This document shows positions 14,078 through 17,103 of a stretch of 17,103 nt of DNA, one piece after another. The notes beneath the pieces were generated by a model. The model did no database searches. It worked only from the letters and a program-made list of their open reading frames with translations, and was not told the DNA's origin. The position numbers and the translations under genes are program-made. This DNA comes from UBA10427 sp003500135 (GTDB lineage: Bacteria; Bacteroidota; Bacteroidia; Cytophagales; Cyclobacteriaceae): positions 1-17,103 of the forward strand of contig CAWZYQ010000079.1 of NCBI GenBank assembly GCA_963966275.1, written 5' to 3'. Numbering within the stretch: the stretch's first letter is position 1; each line of letters begins with the position of its first letter.

Positions 14078-15457
14078 ATGGCAAACAGAGGACATTTTTC
14101 GAGTAAATTCGGATTTATTGCAGCAGCAGCCGGTAGTGCAGTAGGACTGGGAAATATTTGGAAGTTCCCTTTTGAAGTGGGCCAGGGAGGTGGCGCCCTA
14201 TTCCTGATCATCTACCTGATTTTCTGTTTTGTACTTTGTTATCCCATTCTGATCACTGAAATCTCGATTGGCCGTAAGTCGGAAAAAAGCGCCGCTGTGG
14301 CATTTGACCAGCTTGGATATAAAAAGTGGACCTTCCTTGGAAAACTCGGTGTTTTGTGCGGTGTCATGATCCTTTCTTTTTACAATGTAGTGGCCGGTTG
14401 GGTATTTGGTTACTTTGTGGAGATCGTAAAGGGCAATTTTGACATAGGAAATGAATTTGGCGCCTTCACAACTAATATCTGGCGTACGGGAATATACTCA
14501 ATTGCCTTTTTGGTTTTTACAACCATTATCGTGTCGCAGGGAATTACAAAAGGTATTGAAAAAGCCAGCAAAATATTGATGCCCGTACTGATCGGGATTA
14601 TTTTGCTCCTTGTGTTCTATGCCTTTACACTACCCAATTCCGGCGCGGGTGTAGAGTACTACCTGGTTCCTGACTTTTCAAAGCTTTCTCTTCAGGTTGT
14701 CTACAAAGCGCTTGGTCAATCATTTTTCTCCTTATCCCTTGGACTGGGTGCACTGATCACCTACGGAAGTTACCTTGAGCGACATGAAAACATTGTATTT
14801 AGTGGAGCGCTGATCACCCTGGCTGATGTGGGAATTGCCTTTTTAGCCGGATTGATGATCTTTCCATTTGTCTTCTATCAGGGCATTGACCCGGAAGGTG
14901 GCGCTGCATTGATCTTCCAAACCATGCCCGGTATTTTTGAAAGCATGGGTAGTTTCTGGGGTATTTTTATTGGCGGCCTGTTTTTCCTTCTGCTTTCATT
15001 CGCTGCTTTGACATCTACCATTTCCCTTCTGGAGTTGCCGGTGGCATATTTTGTAGACCAGAAAAAATGGAAGCGAAAAAGGGCGGTTTGGGTTTCCGGA
15101 TTGATCATATTCCTGTTGGGCGTACCTTCACTTCTTGGAAATGGCTATTCCGCATTTTTCACGGAGTTCATCACCTATTTCGGTACCGATAGCCCTCGCG
15201 ACTATATGACTTTTATCGGGGATGTATTTATCGATACCCTTCTTCCACTGGGCGGGTTTCTGACGGCCATATTTGCGATCCATGTATGGAAAAAGGGCAA
15301 CCTGGTAAGTGAGCTTAGCGATGGCGCCGATAATTTTGCCGGTTCATGGCTGAATACCTATATCATTTTCAGCCTGAAATATATTGCTCCTGTTATTCTG
15401 GGCGCCATATTCATTTTCACTGTTTTAGAGAAGTTTTTTAGCATTTCGATCCTGTAA
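14078..15457 (+). CDS. Sodium-dependent transporter, NSS (SNF/LeuT) family
   Basis: This 459-residue inner-membrane sodium symporter probably takes up amino acids or related amines. TM1 carries the family signature GSAVGLGNIWKFPFEVGQGG (19-38), whose residues line the substrate and Na+ sites in LeuT-fold proteins. Further segments include LFLIIYLIFCFVLCYPILIT (TM2), SLSLGLGALITYGSYL (the TM6 region, where the helix is unwound) and LLLSFAALTSTISLLELPVA (TM8, with the Ser/Thr residues of a Na+ site). About 11-12 transmembrane helices are visible and the length is normal. It stands alone, divergent from the ECF operon; the exact substrate cannot be told from sequence. Confidence 0.93.
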   Translation: MANRGHFSSKFGFIAAAAGSAVGLGNIWKFPFEVGQGGGALFLIIYLIFCFVLCYPILITEISIGRKSEKSAAVAFDQLGYKKWTFLGKLGVLCGVMILSFYNVVAGWVFGYFVEIVKGNFDIGNEFGAFTTNIWRTGIYSIAFLVFTTIIVSQGITKGIEKASKILMPVLIGIILLLVFYAFTLPNSGAGVEYYLVPDFSKLSLQVVYKALGQSFFSLSLGLGALITYGSYLERHENIVFSGALITLADVGIAFLAGLMIFPFVFYQGIDPEGGAALIFQTMPGIFESMGSFWGIFIGGLFFLLLSFAALTSTISLLELPVAYFVDQKKWKRKRAVWVSGLIIFLLGVPSLLGNGYSAFFTEFITYFGTDSPRDYMTFIGDVFIDTLLPLGGFLTAIFAIHVWKKGNLVSELSDGADNFAGSWLNTYIIFSLKYIAPVILGAIFIFTVLEKFFSISIL

Positions 15458-15534
15458 ATCCTCTTGCAGTCGCGGGCTTTTCAGGGAAGTACAAGTTTCA
15501 TTTTTGCTCGGGTTTAAGTATCTTATACCGATAT

Positions 15535-15556
15535 ATTCACTTAGTATATAGTGAAT
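15535..15556. repeat. Inverted repeat in the gap before 15643
   Basis: ATTCACT (15535-15541) and AGTGAAT (15550-15556) form a perfect 7-bp dyad with an 8-nt A+T-rich centre. No T-run follows on either strand, so it looks more like an operator than a terminator. The regulator is unknown. Confidence 0.35.
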
Positions 15557-15642
15557 GAAAGGAAAAAAAAGGAATGGCGCATAGAATATCAATGGTAACT
15601 CTGCGCTAAAATTGACGTTCAGCTAACTATACCACAGTGTAG

Positions 15643-16092
15643 ATGCACAATAAGAACAGTATTTTGGGATACAGGGAATCCATAGTTATCATTCTGATTG
15701 CCTTTTTGGGATTTCATCAAAGCTCATATGCCCAGGACTGGGAGGAAAAAGAATTGGAGTACTACAAAGCAATTGACGGCAATTTGTACATCCCGGGCGA
15801 CCTTCTTTACCTGAAAACCCCTGAGTTCAATGACAAGTACCTTTATGTAACCCTGCCTTCGGGTATGCTTCCCACGCCTGAATACACGAAAGAGCTGGCT
15901 GAGAAACTCATGGAGATTCAGGAAATCGTGTTGATGAAGGACAATGTGACACAATTGAAATACGTCACCTTTCGTGTGGAAGGCAAAAATAATCCAACTT
16001 TGTGGGTAATCATTGATGGTGCCCTTCAATTAAAAGAAGTGGAAGGCTATCTTACACCTACCACCAATAAGCGCAAGGATGACAGTTTTTAA
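15643..16092 (+). CDS. Secreted protein of unknown function
   Basis: The protein has 149 residues and I do not recognise the family. The N-terminus has RESIVIILIAFLGFHQ followed by SSYAQ, a Sec signal peptide cleaved near residue 30. The mature part is a compact alpha/beta domain (YKAIDGNLYIPGDLLYLKTP; LWVIIDGALQLKEVEG) with a central helical stretch (TKELAEKLMEIQEIVLMKDN). It has no membrane segment and no Cys in the mature protein, so it is probably soluble in the periplasm or exported. It converges on the lipoprotein gene at 16098, with 5 nt between stop codons. Confidence 0.7.
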   Translation: MHNKNSILGYRESIVIILIAFLGFHQSSYAQDWEEKELEYYKAIDGNLYIPGDLLYLKTPEFNDKYLYVTLPSGMLPTPEYTKELAEKLMEIQEIVLMKDNVTQLKYVTFRVEGKNNPTLWVIIDGALQLKEVEGYLTPTTNKRKDDSF

Positions 16093-16097
16093 ACCTG

Positions 16098-16670
16098 TTA
16101 TTTGGTCTCGCTTTCCTTATCAATAAGTTCTTTTTTGATCATTTCCAATTGATTGTAGGTGCGCTCAACAGTTCCAGTCTGATTTTTTATAAATTTTAAA
16201 ATGGCGTCGTCACTTCCTTCTTCGGTATATCGATTGAGGCGCATTAACAGACTATCATTGACTGATGTTACGTTTTCAATGAAAAACTGATCATACTTCA
16301 CTGCATCATCGGTATCAAAAGCCATCTGATAGGCTTCCTTGTATTCCGGTCGGGTTTGGTCGGGTAGTTTTACATTTTTTTTAAGGGCCAGTACATTGAG
16401 TTTGAACTGAAAGTCGCTGTAGTCTTTCTTCAATTCCTCGGCCAGGTCGTAAACTTTTTTGCTGTATGCCATTTGCTTATCTAATGTGAGCACGGACATT
16501 TGCTCGATAAATTGCGCATCGCTCTTAAGATTTACTAGAAACAAGGCATCATCCTGAAGGTTGCCATATTTGTTGTCTGTGTTATGAATAACAGCTCCCT
16601 GATATGAAGTGGTTGTACGGCAGGCCAACAAAAAAACCAAAATGCCGATTGAAAATATTTTGCTACACAT
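16098..16670 (-). CDS. Lipoprotein, DUF4142-like
   Basis: The protein has 190 residues. The signal peptide is MCSKIFSIGILVFLLAC with lipobox LLAC and lipidated Cys17. The mature part is almost all helical. The layout (DDALFLVNLKSDAQFIEQMS, then helices with KKVYDLAEELKKDYSDFQF and YDQFFIENVTSVNDSLLMRL, ending in a long terminal helix) resembles the ferritin-like four-helix arrangement of DUF4142 proteins. The usual His residues of that family (DH motifs) are missing, so the match is tentative. Function is unknown. A small ORF lies 24 nt upstream on the same strand. Confidence 0.7.
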   Translation of the reverse strand: MCSKIFSIGILVFLLACRTTTSYQGAVIHNTDNKYGNLQDDALFLVNLKSDAQFIEQMSVLTLDKQMAYSKKVYDLAEELKKDYSDFQFKLNVLALKKNVKLPDQTRPEYKEAYQMAFDTDDAVKYDQFFIENVTSVNDSLLMRLNRYTEEGSDDAILKFIKNQTGTVERTYNQLEMIKKELIDKESETK

Positions 16671-16694
16671 ATAAATGCAAATTTAAAAATTTAA

Positions 16695-16886
16695 TTAAAA
16701 AAAAGAATCCACAGTTGCTTTAAATACGATATATTGATAGAATAGCTCATTCCGGATTTCACGCTTATTGGTTTTGTTGAGGTTTATCCAATTTTTGGTT
16801 ACAAAATCGAAATAAGTAGTCATTAAAGGATCGCGATCATTTAGGGCCACATTTTTGAGTGCCTGTCCAATTGGTATTTGCAACAT
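16695..16886 (-). CDS. Small hypothetical protein (63 residues)
   Basis: The ATG at 16884-16886 has AAGGTG five to six bases upstream, a better start than the in-frame ATG at 16913. The product begins MLQIPIGQALKNVALNDRDP and is basic and aromatic toward its end (LFYQYIVFKATVDSFF), with no signal peptide. It is not recognised. It precedes the DUF4142-like lipoprotein gene by 24 nt on the same strand, so the two may be co-transcribed. It could also be a chance ORF. Confidence 0.45.
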   Translation of the reverse strand: MLQIPIGQALKNVALNDRDPLMTTYFDFVTKNWINLNKTNKREIRNELFYQYIVFKATVDSFF

Positions 16887-16988
16887 TTTCACCTTGCCCT
16901 GATATGGGCACATCGGGAAACCCGGTCTTTAAAGAATAATTATCTTTTAAATATAACCCGGAAAACCCATGGCATTTTCCGCCGCCAG

Positions 16989-17009
16989 GTCCGATGATAA
17001 ATGTCGGAC
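16989..17009. repeat. Short inverted repeat near the right edge
   Basis: GTCCGA (16989-16994) and TCGGAC (17004-17009) form a perfect 6-bp stem with a 9-nt loop. No gene is visible from 16914 to the window edge. Confidence 0.3.
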
Positions 17010-17103
17010 TGTGATTGAAACAAGATCAGATGACGATTTTCAAAATTACTGATTATTAACCAGTTACAATTTTAATTGCGGTTAAATGCATAACAAATAC
17101 TAG

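Overview
The window looks like a chromosome segment from a Bacteroidota bacterium, probably of the Cytophagales type. The evidence is the Rhs core style (EETGWNAFEARMYDPVIGRW), a DUF4254 protein next to a family 9 glycosyltransferase, many lipoproteins with short signal peptides, weak Shine-Dalgarno sites, and several copies of the Bacteroidetes -7 promoter element TAnnTTTGC. This rests on recognition only; no database was searched.

Positions 1-5904 form an A+T-rich accessory region next to the 3' side of a tRNA-Arg(UCU) gene (5939-6012, minus). Everything that looks toxin-related here is on the minus strand and reads right to left. It is an array of orphan Rhs C-terminal (CT) modules. Each module starts in a near-identical junction repeat (537-710, 1846-2018, 4941-5072; a 56-bp core is identical in all three), continues through the end of the Rhs core (MYDPVIGR...DPDGR), and ends in a unique, unrecognised C-terminal domain. 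Two of the three modules are followed by a small lipoprotein or membrane protein that is the likely immunity partner. Three more lipoprotein genes sit in the array without a visible toxin. One of these is broken by a single base in an A7 tract. A decayed RelE-type toxin remnant (plus strand) and an IS3-like end fragment are also present. No full-length Rhs gene lies in the window, so the array reads as a reservoir or graveyard of exchangeable toxin tips.

Positions 6013-11834 hold ordinary chromosomal genes: an aldo/keto reductase, a family 9 glycosyltransferase abutting a DUF4254 gene, a complete gamma-glutamyltransferase (all minus), and a plus-strand outer-membrane beta-barrel protein with a His-rich N-terminus.

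Positions 11861-13827 (minus) are a compact four-gene unit: a secreted Spy/CpxP-like LTxxQ protein, an ECF sigma factor, a small single-TM anti-sigma-like protein, and a membrane-anchored CpxP/CnrX-like sensor. The layout recalls CnrYXH-type envelope or metal-stress regulation. Divergent from it is an NSS-family sodium symporter (14078-15457). The window ends with a secreted protein of unknown function, a DUF4142-like lipoprotein and a small ORF.
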